A stretch of DNA of 44,523 nucleotides from Steroidobacter sp. Lineage in GTDB: Bacteria; Pseudomonadota; Gammaproteobacteria; Steroidobacterales; Steroidobacteraceae. The stretch is taken from the NCBI RefSeq assembly GCF_016790065.1, contig NZ_JAEUPY010000743.1:1-44523 (forward strand). The letters run 5' to 3'. The notes below the pieces were generated by a model, which worked only from the letters and a program-made list of their open reading frames with translations, was not told where the DNA came from and ran no database searches. Below are positions 1 through 8,282 of this stretch, in pieces; positions within the stretch are counted from its first letter, which is position 1; each line of letters begins with the position of its first letter. The translations under genes were made by a program, and so were the position numbers.

Positions 1-234
1 CCCGTCGTGATGGCGGGCGGCAAGAAGCTACCCGAGTTGGAGGCGTTGACCATGGCTTACAACGCCATTCAACGCGGTGCCGCCGGTGTGGACATGGGCC
101 GAAACATTTTCCAGAGCGATGCACCGCGCGCCATGATGCAAGCCGTCCATAAGGTGGTGCACAACAGCTTCAAGCCCAAGGAAGCGCATCAGCTGTACTT
201 GTCGCTGAAGGACGAAGAGTTGAAGGTGCATTGA
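1..234 (+). CDS. LsrF-like class I (DeoC/FbaB-type) aldolase, C-terminal fragment
   Basis: The gene enters from the left edge in frame 1; only its last 77 residues are visible. The segment [20 protein letters not shown] followed by a [19 protein letters not shown] stretch closely matches the C-terminal phosphate-binding end of LsrF, the AI-2 thiolase/aldolase of enterobacteria, and related class I fructose-bisphosphate aldolases. Such TIM-barrel enzymes use a Schiff-base lysine, which would lie in the missing part. The next gene starts one base after the stop, so it is part of the sugar operon that follows. No other lsr gene is visible, so cleavage or thiolysis of some other phosphorylated ketose is more likely than autoinducer breakdown. 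The family call is strong; the substrate is unknown. Confidence 0.8.
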   Translation, partial: PVVMAGGKKLPELEALTMAYNAIQRGAAGVDMGRNIFQSDAPRAMMQAVHKVVHNSFKPKEAHQLYLSLKDEELKVH

Positions 235-235
235 G

Positions 236-937
236 ATGGCGCGTTCGCCCCTCGTTGATCGATTGCGCGCCTCCGCGCCTCAGATCAGCGTTGGGGTGCT
301 GACGGCGGATTGGCTCAACTTGGGCTCGCAGCTACAGGCCATCGAGAGTGCCGGTGTCGAGCTGTTGCATTTCGATGTGATGGATGGCGTCTTCTGTCCC
401 ATGCTCACTTTGGGCGCGCCGGTGGTTGCTGGGCTCAAAACTCAGCTGCTGAAGGACGTGCATCTGATGATCGAAGATCCCCTGAGTAAAGTAGAGGGAT
501 TCGTCGCCGCTGGCGCCGACATCATCACGCTGCACGTCGAGTCCACGCGTCATATTCATCGCGTGCTACAAGCCGTGGGAAAACTGACCAATGCCAACGA
601 TCCGAATCGCGGCATCGTTCGTGGCATTGCTCTGAATCCAGGCACGCCGCTGGAAGTCATCGATCCGCTCCTCGGCGAGTTCGAGATGGTGTTGTTGCTT
701 GCTGTGAATCCCGGCTGGGGCGGCCAGAAGTTCATCGCCTCCACCTGCGATCGAGTCAAACGAGTCCGCGAGATGGTTCGCGACACCGCTCTGATCTGCG
801 TCGATGGCGGCATCACCAAAGACAACATCGCCAACATCTCGCGCCTGGGGGCGGACATCATCGTCACCGGCAGCGCCGTGTTCGATGGCAAATCCCCGTT
901 CGAAAACGCCAAGCTCATGATGGACTCGTTGCGATGA
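236..937 (+). CDS. Ribulose-phosphate 3-epimerase family protein (Rpe/AlsE-like)
   Basis: The 233-residue protein is a TIM-barrel epimerase that would interconvert ketose phosphates at C3. Family hallmarks are visible: HFDVMDG at residues 45-51 gives metal ligand His45 and catalytic/metal Asp47, His76 lies in KDVHLM, the phosphate loop AVNPGWGGQ is near 156-164, and the second catalytic Asp190 is in CVDGGI. The length is normal for the family. It begins one base after the aldolase stop and overlaps the next gene by four bases (ATGA), so translation is probably coupled. As a pathway-specific copy in a catabolic operon it is more likely to act on the operon's own sugar phosphate, as AlsE does on D-allulose 6-phosphate, than to be the housekeeping Rpe. 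Confidence 0.85.
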   Translation: MARSPLVDRLRASAPQISVGVLTADWLNLGSQLQAIESAGVELLHFDVMDGVFCPMLTLGAPVVAGLKTQLLKDVHLMIEDPLSKVEGFVAAGADIITLHVESTRHIHRVLQAVGKLTNANDPNRGIVRGIALNPGTPLEVIDPLLGEFEMVLLLAVNPGWGGQKFIASTCDRVKRVREMVRDTALICVDGGITKDNIANISRLGADIIVTGSAVFDGKSPFENAKLMMDSLR

Positions 938-2898
938 ACAGCCTGTGGAACGACCAGGAGGCAGCGCGATTCCAAGGGCTGTTGGGTCAACGGGTGTACA
1001 CCTCACGCTTGCTTGGCCGCGATCCGTCGCTGGTGCTCCACGGCGGCGGCAACACATCGGTCAAGCTGCAGGAAACCAGTGTTTTCGGCGAGGCTGAAGA
1101 TGTTCTTTACGTAAAGGGCCGCGGTGCCGATTTAGCGACTATCGACGCAATGGGATTTTCCCCATGTCGTTTACGGAGGTTGTTACGTCTGGTGAGTCTG
1201 AGCGAGCTGTCCGATGAGCAGATGGAAAGCGAGCTCAAATTGTCTTTGACACGCGCCGCGGCCCCGGCGCCTTCGGTGGAGACGCTGCTGCATGCTCTGC
1301 TGCCGCAGCGGTTTGTGGATCACACTCACGCCGACGCGCTCATCGCCGTCATGAATTCGCGCAACGGTTTCGAACGGCTGCAAGAGATCTACGGCTCGCT
1401 GGTCGTGGTCATTCCTTACGCCATGCCCGGCTTCAAACTGGTGCGACTGTGTCGCGAGATTCTGGCGAAGGAAGCCACTCGAGAAACCGTCGGCGTGATA
1501 CTGATGCATCACGGTCTGTTCACGTTCGGCGAGACGGCGAAACAATCGTACGAACGCATGATCGAGCTGGTCACCAAAGCGGAAGATTATCTCGCCGCTC
1601 ATGGTGCCGGCCGCACTGAGTGGCCAGCTCAAAGTCCCGTGGCCACATCGCGTCTGGAAATCTCAGCGCTGCGCAGGGAGGTGAGCTGTGTAGACGGGTC
1701 GCCAATGGTATTGGCGGTGCACTCGGACGCGCAGTCATTAGGGTTCGCTCGACGCTCCGACGTGGTCGAGCTGTCTCAGCGTGGCGGTGTCACGCCGGAC
1801 CATGTCATTCGAACCAAACGGGTGCCCATGGTCGGCCGTGATGTTTCCGCTTATGCGGCGGCCTATCGAGACTACGTTCGATTCCACACCAACGAGCGGT
1901 CGCTGGCCGCCGTCGATCCTGCGCCGCGCGTGATTCTCGACCGTGAACTGGGCATGGGCGTGCTCGGTCGGAGCGCGGAAGATGCGCAGGTGGCTGAGAA
2001 CATTTATCGGCACACCATCGACATCATCGTCAGCGCCGAAAAGCTCGGCGGGTGGCGGGCGCTGCCGGCCAAAGATTTTTTTGATGTGGAGTTCTGGGAT
2101 CTGGAACGCACCAAACTTGCCAAGCCGAATCCCGACGCCGTGTTTCTCGGTGAAATTGCGCTGGTGACGGGAGCAGCCTCCGGTATCGGCAAAGCTTGCG
2201 TTGATGCCTTGCTCGAGCGGGGCGCGGCGGTCGTCGGGTTGGATGTGTCGCCGGCGGTCAAACAGCTGCACGATCGCAAGAGTTATCTAGGGATCGAGTG
2301 CGATCTCACCAGCGAAGAACAAATCAATGCCGCGCTGGATCGTACCGTGCGCACCTTCGGGTCGGTGGACATGCTGGTGCTCAATGCCGGCATCTTCCCC
2401 AAGAGTTCACCCATCGCGTCCATGCCCACCGAAGTGTGGCGCAAGACCATGACCATCAATCTGGATGCGAACCTGATTCTGATGCGCGAGTGCTATCCGT
2501 TGCTCAAGCTGGCGCCGCGCGGTGGGCGAGTCGCGATCATCGGTTCGAAGAATGTGGCCGCGCCTGGGCCCGGAGCAGCAGCGTACTCCGCTTCCAAATC
2601 CGCGGTTCAACAGCTCGCTCGCGTGGCAGCGCTCGAGTGGGGTGGGGACCGTATTCGGGTGAACTGTCTGCATCCCAACGCAGTGTTCGATACAGGAATC
2701 TGGACGCCCGAAGTGCTCGCCGCACGCGCGGCGTCTTACAACCTGAGTGTGCAGGAATATAAAACCAATAACGTCCTCAAGGTCGAGGTCACGAGTAGAG
2801 ATGTGGCAGAGCTCGCAGCCGAGCTGTGCGGTCCGCGCTTCGCCAAGACCACCGGTGCTCAGATTCCGGTGGATGGCGGCAACGAGCGAGTCATCTAA
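934..2898 (+). CDS. Bifunctional class II aldolase / short-chain dehydrogenase (RhaD-SDR fusion type)
   Basis: This 654-residue protein joins two enzymes. Residues about 10-230 form a class II aldolase/adducin domain with the HGGGNTSVK motif (36-44) and zinc-binding histidines His130, His132 and His192 (MHHG). Residues about 405-654 form a Rossmann short-chain dehydrogenase with TGAASGIG at 412-419, NAG at 484-486 and catalytic Ser538, Tyr551 and Lys555. The same layout occurs in rhamnulose-1-phosphate aldolase/lactaldehyde dehydrogenase fusions such as Bacillus RhaEW. It would cleave a ketose 1-phosphate and oxidise or reduce the aldehyde released, or another pathway intermediate. It overlaps the epimerase gene by four bases. 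The domain calls are firm; the substrate (rhamnulose-, fuculose- or another ketose phosphate) is not established. Confidence 0.85.
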   Translation: MNSLWNDQEAARFQGLLGQRVYTSRLLGRDPSLVLHGGGNTSVKLQETSVFGEAEDVLYVKGRGADLATIDAMGFSPCRLRRLLRLVSLSELSDEQMESELKLSLTRAAAPAPSVETLLHALLPQRFVDHTHADALIAVMNSRNGFERLQEIYGSLVVVIPYAMPGFKLVRLCREILAKEATRETVGVILMHHGLFTFGETAKQSYERMIELVTKAEDYLAAHGAGRTEWPAQSPVATSRLEISALRREVSCVDGSPMVLAVHSDAQSLGFARRSDVVELSQRGGVTPDHVIRTKRVPMVGRDVSAYAAAYRDYVRFHTNERSLAAVDPAPRVILDRELGMGVLGRSAEDAQVAENIYRHTIDIIVSAEKLGGWRALPAKDFFDVEFWDLERTKLAKPNPDAVFLGEIALVTGAASGIGKACVDALLERGAAVVGLDVSPAVKQLHDRKSYLGIECDLTSEEQINAALDRTVRTFGSVDMLVLNAGIFPKSSPIASMPTEVWRKTMTINLDANLILMRECYPLLKLAPRGGRVAIIGSKNVAAPGPGAAAYSASKSAVQQLARVAALEWGGDRIRVNCLHPNAVFDTGIWTPEVLAARAASYNLSVQEYKTNNVLKVEVTSRDVAELAAELCGPRFAKTTGAQIPVDGGNERVI

Positions 2899-2908
2899 CG
2901 GGGGAACG

Positions 2909-3580
2909 ATGAGGCGGTCAGAAATCAATGCGCTGATCGACGACGCGATCACGCTGCCACACGATCACAATGTTCGCTTGCCGCCGTTCGCTTATTGGAG
3001 TCCCGCAGAGTGGGCCACGAAAGGCGCGGAGTGCGACGAGATCAGGCATTGCAAACTGGGCTGGGACATCACCGACTTCGGCTCCGGCGAGTTCGACAAA
3101 GTCGGCTTGGTGGTGTTCACGGTTCGTAACGGACACCATCAGCGCGCTCCGTACAATCAAAAGCCTTACGCCGAAAAGATTCTGGTGATCCAGGAGAACC
3201 AACACACTCCCATGCATCACCACGTGCGCAAGTCCGAAGACATCATTTGCAAGTCGGGCGGCAATTTGCTGATCCGCCTGTTCAACCGCGCTGACAACGG
3301 CAAGTTGGCGGATTCCGAAGTGCAAGTGTCGCTGGACGGTGTGCGCCATCGCGTGCAGGCCGGGCATACGTTTCGGTTGCGGCCTGGCGATTCCATCACG
3401 TTGACGCCGTATCTGTATCACGAGTTCTGGGCCGAAGACGGCACTGGCACAGCTATCGTGGGCGAGGTCTCGTCGGTCAACGACGACGACGACGACAATG
3501 CGTTTTACGCCAAGGTCGGGCGCTTCCCCCGTATCGAAGAGGATGTGCCGGTCACGCACAAGCTGTGCACTGAATACTGA
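2909..3580 (+). CDS. D-lyxose/D-mannose isomerase-type cupin
   Basis: The ATG at 2909 follows a purine-rich GGGGGA ribosome site ten bases after the preceding stop; an in-frame upstream extension lies inside the previous gene and was discarded. The 223-residue product resembles the D-lyxose ketol-isomerase family (YdaE-type). The beta-barrel metal site is visible: His103 and His105 in PMHHH, Glu110, and His171 in YLYHEFW. Family enzymes interconvert D-lyxose and D-xylulose, or D-mannose and D-fructose, with a divalent metal. In this operon it would perform the first aldose-to-ketose step. An Asp-rich run (DDDDD near 192-196) in the C-terminal part is unusual. Family confidence is high; the sugar is inferred only. 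Confidence 0.85.
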   Translation: MRRSEINALIDDAITLPHDHNVRLPPFAYWSPAEWATKGAECDEIRHCKLGWDITDFGSGEFDKVGLVVFTVRNGHHQRAPYNQKPYAEKILVIQENQHTPMHHHVRKSEDIICKSGGNLLIRLFNRADNGKLADSEVQVSLDGVRHRVQAGHTFRLRPGDSITLTPYLYHEFWAEDGTGTAIVGEVSSVNDDDDDNAFYAKVGRFPRIEEDVPVTHKLCTEY

Positions 3581-3586
3581 GCCGCC

Positions 3587-4762
3587 ATGTCTCCGCAGCC
3601 GACCGTGAGGATCCAAGGGCAGGACTCGTTCCTGCTCCGGACGCGCGATGTCGAACTGGCCGTGACGCGCACTGGCGGAATGCTTGGGCCGGTCACCTTT
3701 TTTCCCAGGGATGAGCAGCCGATTCGGCCGTATGCAGTGGCGCCGTGGGCCGAAGAGTCAGTTCCTGCCGATGTACCGCCGATGCTCCGTGCGTTGCGAG
3801 GAGATTGGTTCTGCTCGGCGTTCGGTGAGAATGGTGAGCCTCACGCCGGTCAGCGACTGCCGCCCCATGGCGAGACGGCGAATCGCGATTGGCAGGAGAT
3901 TGGCCGCGGCGAGACGACCGAAGGCTGCTGGTTGCGGCTGGGTGTCGCGATGCCTCTGCAAGGCGGTGTTTGCGAAGCCACCACCGCCTTGTTGTCCAAT
4001 CAGTCCATCGTTTATCAGCGCCATGATTTGCGAGGACTGACCGGGCCAGTGAATCCCGGGCATCACGCCACGTTGGCTTTCCCTGATGAAGAAGGCACCG
4101 CGCGGCTGTCGTTCAGTTCGCTGCTGCATGCGCAGACCTATTTCGAACCGACTGCGCTACCGAAGGATCGCGGTTATTCGTGGCTCAAGCCGGATGCGGA
4201 CATCGCGGACCTGCGCGATGTTCCGTGCATCGACGGTTCGTCCACCGATCTCACTCGTTACCCCGCCCGTCGTGGCTTCGAGGATCTGGCCATTCTGTGT
4301 GCCGATCCGGCGCAGGAGTTCGCTTGGTCCGCGGTGACTTGTCCGGAACAGCGCTATGTTTGGTTTGCATTACGCGATCCCAAACAACTGGCAGCGACGC
4401 TGCTGTGGTTTTCCAACGGAGGCAGGCACTTCGCGCCCTGGAACGGCCGGCATATCAATGTGCTTGGAGTCGAAGACATCACTGCCTTCTTTCATGTCGG
4501 TGCGGCGGCCTCCTGTCGCGAAAATTTCCTGAGCGCGCGAGGGATTCAGACCTGTCTGCACTCGGACGCGCGGGGTCGGCTGTCGATTTCTTACATTCAA
4601 GGCGTGGCGCACATTCCACCGGATTTCGATTGTGTCGCCGACATCGAAGGTCACTGGAGAGATAACAACATCGTGCTACGAGCGGAGTCGGGCGCGGCGG
4701 TGGCGGTGCGCTGTCACCTCGATTTTCTCCGCATGGGCACTTTGCCGGGGCTGGAACCGTAA
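3587..4762 (+). CDS. Uncharacterised 391-aa operon protein, possibly mutarotase-like
   Basis: I do not recognise this protein with confidence. It starts seven bases after the isomerase stop and its TAA overlaps the permease ATG (TAATG), so it belongs to the sugar operon. It has no signal peptide or membrane segment. Many short hydrophobic beta-type stretches and a PPHGETANRDW motif near residues 92-102, followed by GPVNPGHHATLAFP near 154-167, recall the HG...W and paired-histidine pattern of galactose-mutarotase-like beta-sandwich proteins. An aldose-epimerase-like role, feeding the right anomer to the isomerase, would fit but is unproven. Cysteines and tryptophans are frequent. Confidence 0.55.
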   Translation: MSPQPTVRIQGQDSFLLRTRDVELAVTRTGGMLGPVTFFPRDEQPIRPYAVAPWAEESVPADVPPMLRALRGDWFCSAFGENGEPHAGQRLPPHGETANRDWQEIGRGETTEGCWLRLGVAMPLQGGVCEATTALLSNQSIVYQRHDLRGLTGPVNPGHHATLAFPDEEGTARLSFSSLLHAQTYFEPTALPKDRGYSWLKPDADIADLRDVPCIDGSSTDLTRYPARRGFEDLAILCADPAQEFAWSAVTCPEQRYVWFALRDPKQLAATLLWFSNGGRHFAPWNGRHINVLGVEDITAFFHVGAAASCRENFLSARGIQTCLHSDARGRLSISYIQGVAHIPPDFDCVADIEGHWRDNNIVLRAESGAAVAVRCHLDFLRMGTLPGLEP

Positions 4763-6144
4763 TGACACAAACACTCAGCGCTACTCTGATCCGCACGGTC
4801 TTCGTGGCCGCACTTGGCGGCTCACTCCTGGGCTTCGACACGGCAGTGATCGCCGGTTCGACGCAAGGGTTGACGCACGTCTTCGCGCTCACACCCTCCG
4901 AGCTGGGCTTCACAGTATCGGCTGCTTTGTGGGGCACCGTGCTCGGCGCAATGGCGGCCGGTTCATTCGGTCGTGTGCTGGGCGGACGCACCAGTCTGCT
5001 GATTCTGGCATCGTGCTATTTGATCTCCGCATTGGGATGCGCCTTTTCGACGTCGTGGACCTGGCTGCTGATATTTCGTTTCATCGGCGGCCTCGGCATG
5101 GGTGGCTCATCGGTGATTGCGCCGGTGTACATCGCTGAGATCGCGCCGGCGGAATGGCGCGGGCGATTGGTGGGCACATTCCAGATCAATATCATCGGCG
5201 GCATTCTGATCGCCTACTTGTCGAACTATGTGATCGGTCTGTTCGCACTCGGCGCGCTCGAGTGGCGCTGGCAGCTCGGCATCGCGGCGGCGCCGGCGGC
5301 ACTGTTCTTAGTGATGTTGATCGGAATTCCGCAAAGCCCGCGATGGCTGGTTGCTCAGGGGCGAGTTGCAGAAGCCGAAGAGGTGTTACGGAAGTTGGGC
5401 TCCGGCAAGCCGCTGGCCGAGTTGGCAGCCATCCGTACTTCGTTGCAGGCCGATGGCGGACCGAACGCGGATCGGTTGCTGCAATGGAGATTCCGCCGGC
5501 CCATCCTGCTGGCGCTGGTGCTGGCCATGTTCAATCAGCTCATCGGCATCAATGCCGTGCTCTATTACTTGAACGATATTTTTGCCATGGCCGGCTTCGA
5601 TCGGACGTCGCAGAATGCTCAGGCCGTGGCTGTGGGCGCGACCATGCTGATCTCGACGCTGGTGGCGCTGAGCTTGATCGACAAGTTCGGTCGTCGCACG
5701 CTGTTGTTGGTTGGCTCGGCCGGATTGGCGGTTTGCTTGACCGGCATCGCGACCATCTTCTACACCCACCAGTACCAGCACTTGCTGCTGATCTTGCTGG
5801 TCGGCTACGTTGCGTTCTTCTCGTTCTCGCAAGGCGCGGTGATCTGGGTGTACCTGAGCGAGATTTTCCCGGATCGGGTGCGCGCTCAAGGTCAGAGTCT
5901 GGGCAGTTCGACCCACTGGGTGATGAATGCCATCGTGTCAGCGGCGTTTCCGGTGGTGGCGACTCAGTCGCAGTCCGGGCCGTTCTTTGTGTTTCTGGTC
6001 ATGGTGGTGCTGCAGTTTTTGGCCGTGTGGCTGTTCTTTCCTGAAACCAGCGGCGTGCCGTTGGAAGACATTCAACGGCGCCTCGGCATCACGGACTCCG
6101 ACCGCGAACGCACCGTGGCGCAAGTGGCCCGCGAGACTTCATAG
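4762..6144 (+). CDS. Sugar-porter family MFS transporter
   Basis: The 460-residue inner-membrane protein has about 12 hydrophobic segments and the sugar-porter signatures: GFDTAVIAG in helix 1, GGRTS after helix 2, IPQSPRWLVAQGR closing the N-terminal half, QLIGINAVLYY in helix 7, and a PETSGVPLEDIQ C-terminal motif. Members are mostly proton-sugar symporters or facilitators of pentoses and hexoses. It is the last gene of the operon and overlaps the preceding gene by one base, so it probably imports the unknown sugar handled by the upstream enzymes. A 112-base gap separates it from the next gene. Confidence 0.88.
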   Translation: MTQTLSATLIRTVFVAALGGSLLGFDTAVIAGSTQGLTHVFALTPSELGFTVSAALWGTVLGAMAAGSFGRVLGGRTSLLILASCYLISALGCAFSTSWTWLLIFRFIGGLGMGGSSVIAPVYIAEIAPAEWRGRLVGTFQINIIGGILIAYLSNYVIGLFALGALEWRWQLGIAAAPAALFLVMLIGIPQSPRWLVAQGRVAEAEEVLRKLGSGKPLAELAAIRTSLQADGGPNADRLLQWRFRRPILLALVLAMFNQLIGINAVLYYLNDIFAMAGFDRTSQNAQAVAVGATMLISTLVALSLIDKFGRRTLLLVGSAGLAVCLTGIATIFYTHQYQHLLLILLVGYVAFFSFSQGAVIWVYLSEIFPDRVRAQGQSLGSSTHWVMNAIVSAAFPVVATQSQSGPFFVFLVMVVLQFLAVWLFFPETSGVPLEDIQRRLGITDSDRERTVAQVARETS

Positions 6145-6237
6145 CGAACGATTTCGCTCACGCGCCGTGGTCACTTGCCCGGCGCTTGGAACTTCGCATT
6201 GGCTGACTCATTCCCAAGTATTCGCAGCGTGAGTCTG

Positions 6238-6252
6238 CGACTCTCGGAGTCG
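6238..6252 (+). promoter_or_regulatory. Small hairpin covering the ribosome site of the BON-protein gene
   Basis: CGACTC and GAGTCG form a six-base-pair inverted repeat around a TCG loop immediately before the ATG at 6257. The only good Shine-Dalgarno match (GGAG, 6246-6249) lies in its loop and right arm. Pairing would hide the ribosome site, so modest translational control is possible. The stem is short and could be chance. Confidence 0.3.
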
Positions 6253-6256
6253 AGTC

Positions 6257-6811
6257 ATGCGTCAATTGAGACATTGTTCTTTTCTAGTAGGTCTATTTTG
6301 TATCGTTGGAGCGGCGGCTGCTCAGCCTCAGACCGGAGCGATCAACGATCATGAGCTCACGTCCAAAGTCGAGGCGGCTCTAGCCAGCGACCGTTCCATC
6401 AAAGCACGAGACATCGACGTTGAAACCCGGGACAGCGTGGTGCAACTCAGCGGTTTCGTGGATTCGGAGAATGAGCGGACGGCGGTCGTTATGCGAGCTC
6501 GGTCGGTGAGCGGTGTGGCTGAGGTTCGGGATGATCTGAGCATTCGCAACGACGATCGTCCGGCCAAGGAACCGGTGTCGGATACCGTCATTGCCGCCAG
6601 GGTTCGCGATAGCCTCGGTAACGTCAAGCTCGCTAAGGACAGTGACGTCAATGTGGAAGTGAGTAAGGGTGTGGTTCAGTTGAGCGGCTTCGTCAATACC
6701 GCTGAGGAAAAGGCCCGGGCCGGGGATGCTGCCAGTGCAGTGGCCGGCGTGCGAGATGTGGAGAATCACATCGCACTGACGGCGGAGAACGAGAAGGTTC
6801 CCAAGCAGTAG
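6257..6811 (+). CDS. Periplasmic protein with two BON domains (OsmY-like)
   Basis: The 184-residue product begins with a Sec signal peptide (hydrophobic to about residue 20, likely cut after AAAA near 22). Two BON repeats follow, about residues 30-97 and 108-175. Both contain the V-V-QLSGFV strand and a later A...V-GV-(E/R)DV segment. BON domains bind phospholipid or peptidoglycan surfaces; OsmY-type proteins of the periplasm protect the envelope or act as chaperones under osmotic stress. It stands alone between the sugar operon and the peptidase gene, and a hairpin follows it. The ATG at 6257 is preceded by GGAG at seven bases. Confidence 0.88.
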   Translation: MRQLRHCSFLVGLFCIVGAAAAQPQTGAINDHELTSKVEAALASDRSIKARDIDVETRDSVVQLSGFVDSENERTAVVMRARSVSGVAEVRDDLSIRNDDRPAKEPVSDTVIAARVRDSLGNVKLAKDSDVNVEVSKGVVQLSGFVNTAEEKARAGDAASAVAGVRDVENHIALTAENEKVPKQ

Positions 6812-6826
6812 GGCGCTCGATTTGTG

Positions 6827-6854
6827 ACTGGCCCGGCAACGAGTCCGGGCCAGT
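6827..6854 (+). terminator. Hairpin after the BON-protein gene
   Basis: ACTGGCCCGG (6827-6836) and CCGGGCCAGT (6845-6854) form a perfect ten-base-pair GC-rich stem with an eight-base loop, 16 bases after the stop. No run of T follows, so it may stop transcription poorly or serve as a 3-prime stabilising hairpin. Confidence 0.5.
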
Positions 6855-6893
6855 GCTGCTAAGCTGAGCCGCTACGCTCAACCTGGCAGCCGA

Positions 6894-8282
6894 ATGCTTC
6901 CTGAATCTGCAACGCCTCCGGAGACGTCCGCGCACGAGGTAGCCTCGACTGGCTCGTCCTTCGGTCAATGGCTCCGCGCGGCATTACGTTTCGTTACATT
7001 GCGCCGGGTTGACGGCGCGGCGCTAACAGGCGGCTTCGTCTCGATTGCAGCCCCGGCGCTATTGGCGCTCGCGATCTGGGCCGGAGCCGACTGGCTCAAC
7101 AACGCGCCGGATCCTGACTTTTACCCATACGGCGCGCCGGCACTCGCCTGGTTCGTGCTCGCGGCGTTAGTAGTCGCAATGATCTTCGCAGTGAGATCGC
7201 GCCCGGCGATATCGATCGCCAAGGTTTGCTCGTTACTTGCTCTGCTCGCGCCAATCTTGGTAGCCGCGCAGTTTGCGATTGAACGCTACATCCCTGAGCG
7301 CTGGACTGATTGGGCTTATGCGGTGGTCGCGGCGTATGCCGTCATCTACTGCGCCGCCGGCCTGCGCTCGCTCACGGGCCAACGACAACTCATTGCACTA
7401 CTAGGCGGAGCAACGGTTGCTTTCCTGGCGATCTGGCTAGGCGGTGTTCTTTACGTGAGCCCGGCGCTCTGGGCACCCGCCGGCAGTCTCGATGAAGACT
7501 ACGCTGGCGAAGGCGATTGGGGCGCGTACGAAGCACTGTTATTCGAGCAGGCTGCGAGAATCGACGCCGCGGTAGATCGCTTGACCAGGCCCGCAGACGC
7601 AGCTTCAGTGAACTTCTTCGTAGGCTTCGCCGGCTTCGGCGATCAAAAAGTCTTTGCCGAAGAAATCAAATTCGCCGCAGAGCGCATCGCCGAGCGCTAC
7701 GACACATCAGCCCGCACGCTGCTGCTAGTCAACGATCGGCGCGATCTAAACGAACAGCCGTTAGCCAGCGCTGCCGCTCTGAGCTACGCATTGAAAGGTG
7801 TCGCGACCAAAATGGATCTGGACCGCGACATACTATTCCTCGCCTTGTCCTCGCATGGCTCAGAAGACCCGCTGCTCTCCGTTACCAACGGCAGCATCCC
7901 ATTCCGAAATCTCACCGGTGGTCTGCTGGCTCAAGCCCTGAACGAGTCAGGTATCAAATGGCGAGTGATCGTCATCTCCGCCTGCCATGCCGGCGCATTC
8001 ATCGAGCCACTCAAGGACGAGCACACCATAGTGATTACAGCCGCCGCTGCGGACAAAACGTCCTTCGGCTGTTCCGACGACCGCGATCTCACCTACTTCG
8101 GTGAGGCGTTCTATCGAGACGCGTTACCGCAAGCCAAATCTCTGCGCGAAGCATTCGACACCGCGAAAGCTCTGATCGCCGAGCGTGAACAGGAAGAGGG
8201 TGTCGACGCTTCCTATCCGCAAGCTTATTTCGGCGAGCAACTCGAACAGCGGCTCGCCGAAAAAGCTAAAGCCGGCAGCTGA
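6894..8282 (+). CDS. Membrane-anchored C13 (legumain/caspase-fold) cysteine peptidase
   Basis: The 462-residue protein has five probable membrane segments (about residues 42-70, 80-101, 106-127, 137-158 and 165-190) followed by a soluble domain that would face the periplasm if the N-terminus is cytoplasmic. That domain carries the Peptidase_C13 dyad: His321 in ALSSHGS and Cys364 in VISACHAG, each after a hydrophobic strand as in caspase-fold enzymes. Eukaryotic C13 members are legumain and GPI transamidase; bacterial ones are poorly studied. TTAAAADKTSFGC-like sequence near 382-393 is probably part of the substrate pocket. The gene is isolated and converges with the phosphatase gene, their stops touching. 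Activity and substrate are unknown, but the dyad is intact. Confidence 0.8.
   Translation: MLPESATPPETSAHEVASTGSSFGQWLRAALRFVTLRRVDGAALTGGFVSIAAPALLALAIWAGADWLNNAPDPDFYPYGAPALAWFVLAALVVAMIFAVRSRPAISIAKVCSLLALLAPILVAAQFAIERYIPERWTDWAYAVVAAYAVIYCAAGLRSLTGQRQLIALLGGATVAFLAIWLGGVLYVSPALWAPAGSLDEDYAGEGDWGAYEALLFEQAARIDAAVDRLTRPADAASVNFFVGFAGFGDQKVFAEEIKFAAERIAERYDTSARTLLLVNDRRDLNEQPLASAAALSYALKGVATKMDLDRDILFLALSSHGSEDPLLSVTNGSIPFRNLTGGLLAQALNESGIKWRVIVISACHAGAFIEPLKDEHTIVITAAAADKTSFGCSDDRDLTYFGEAFYRDALPQAKSLREAFDTAKALIAEREQEEGVDASYPQAYFGEQLEQRLAEKAKAGS

Noticed and set aside
1..234. Lsr autoinducer-2 processing locus
   Set aside because: Only an LsrF-like tail is present; no LsrACDBKR homologue is visible and the following genes are sugar enzymes.
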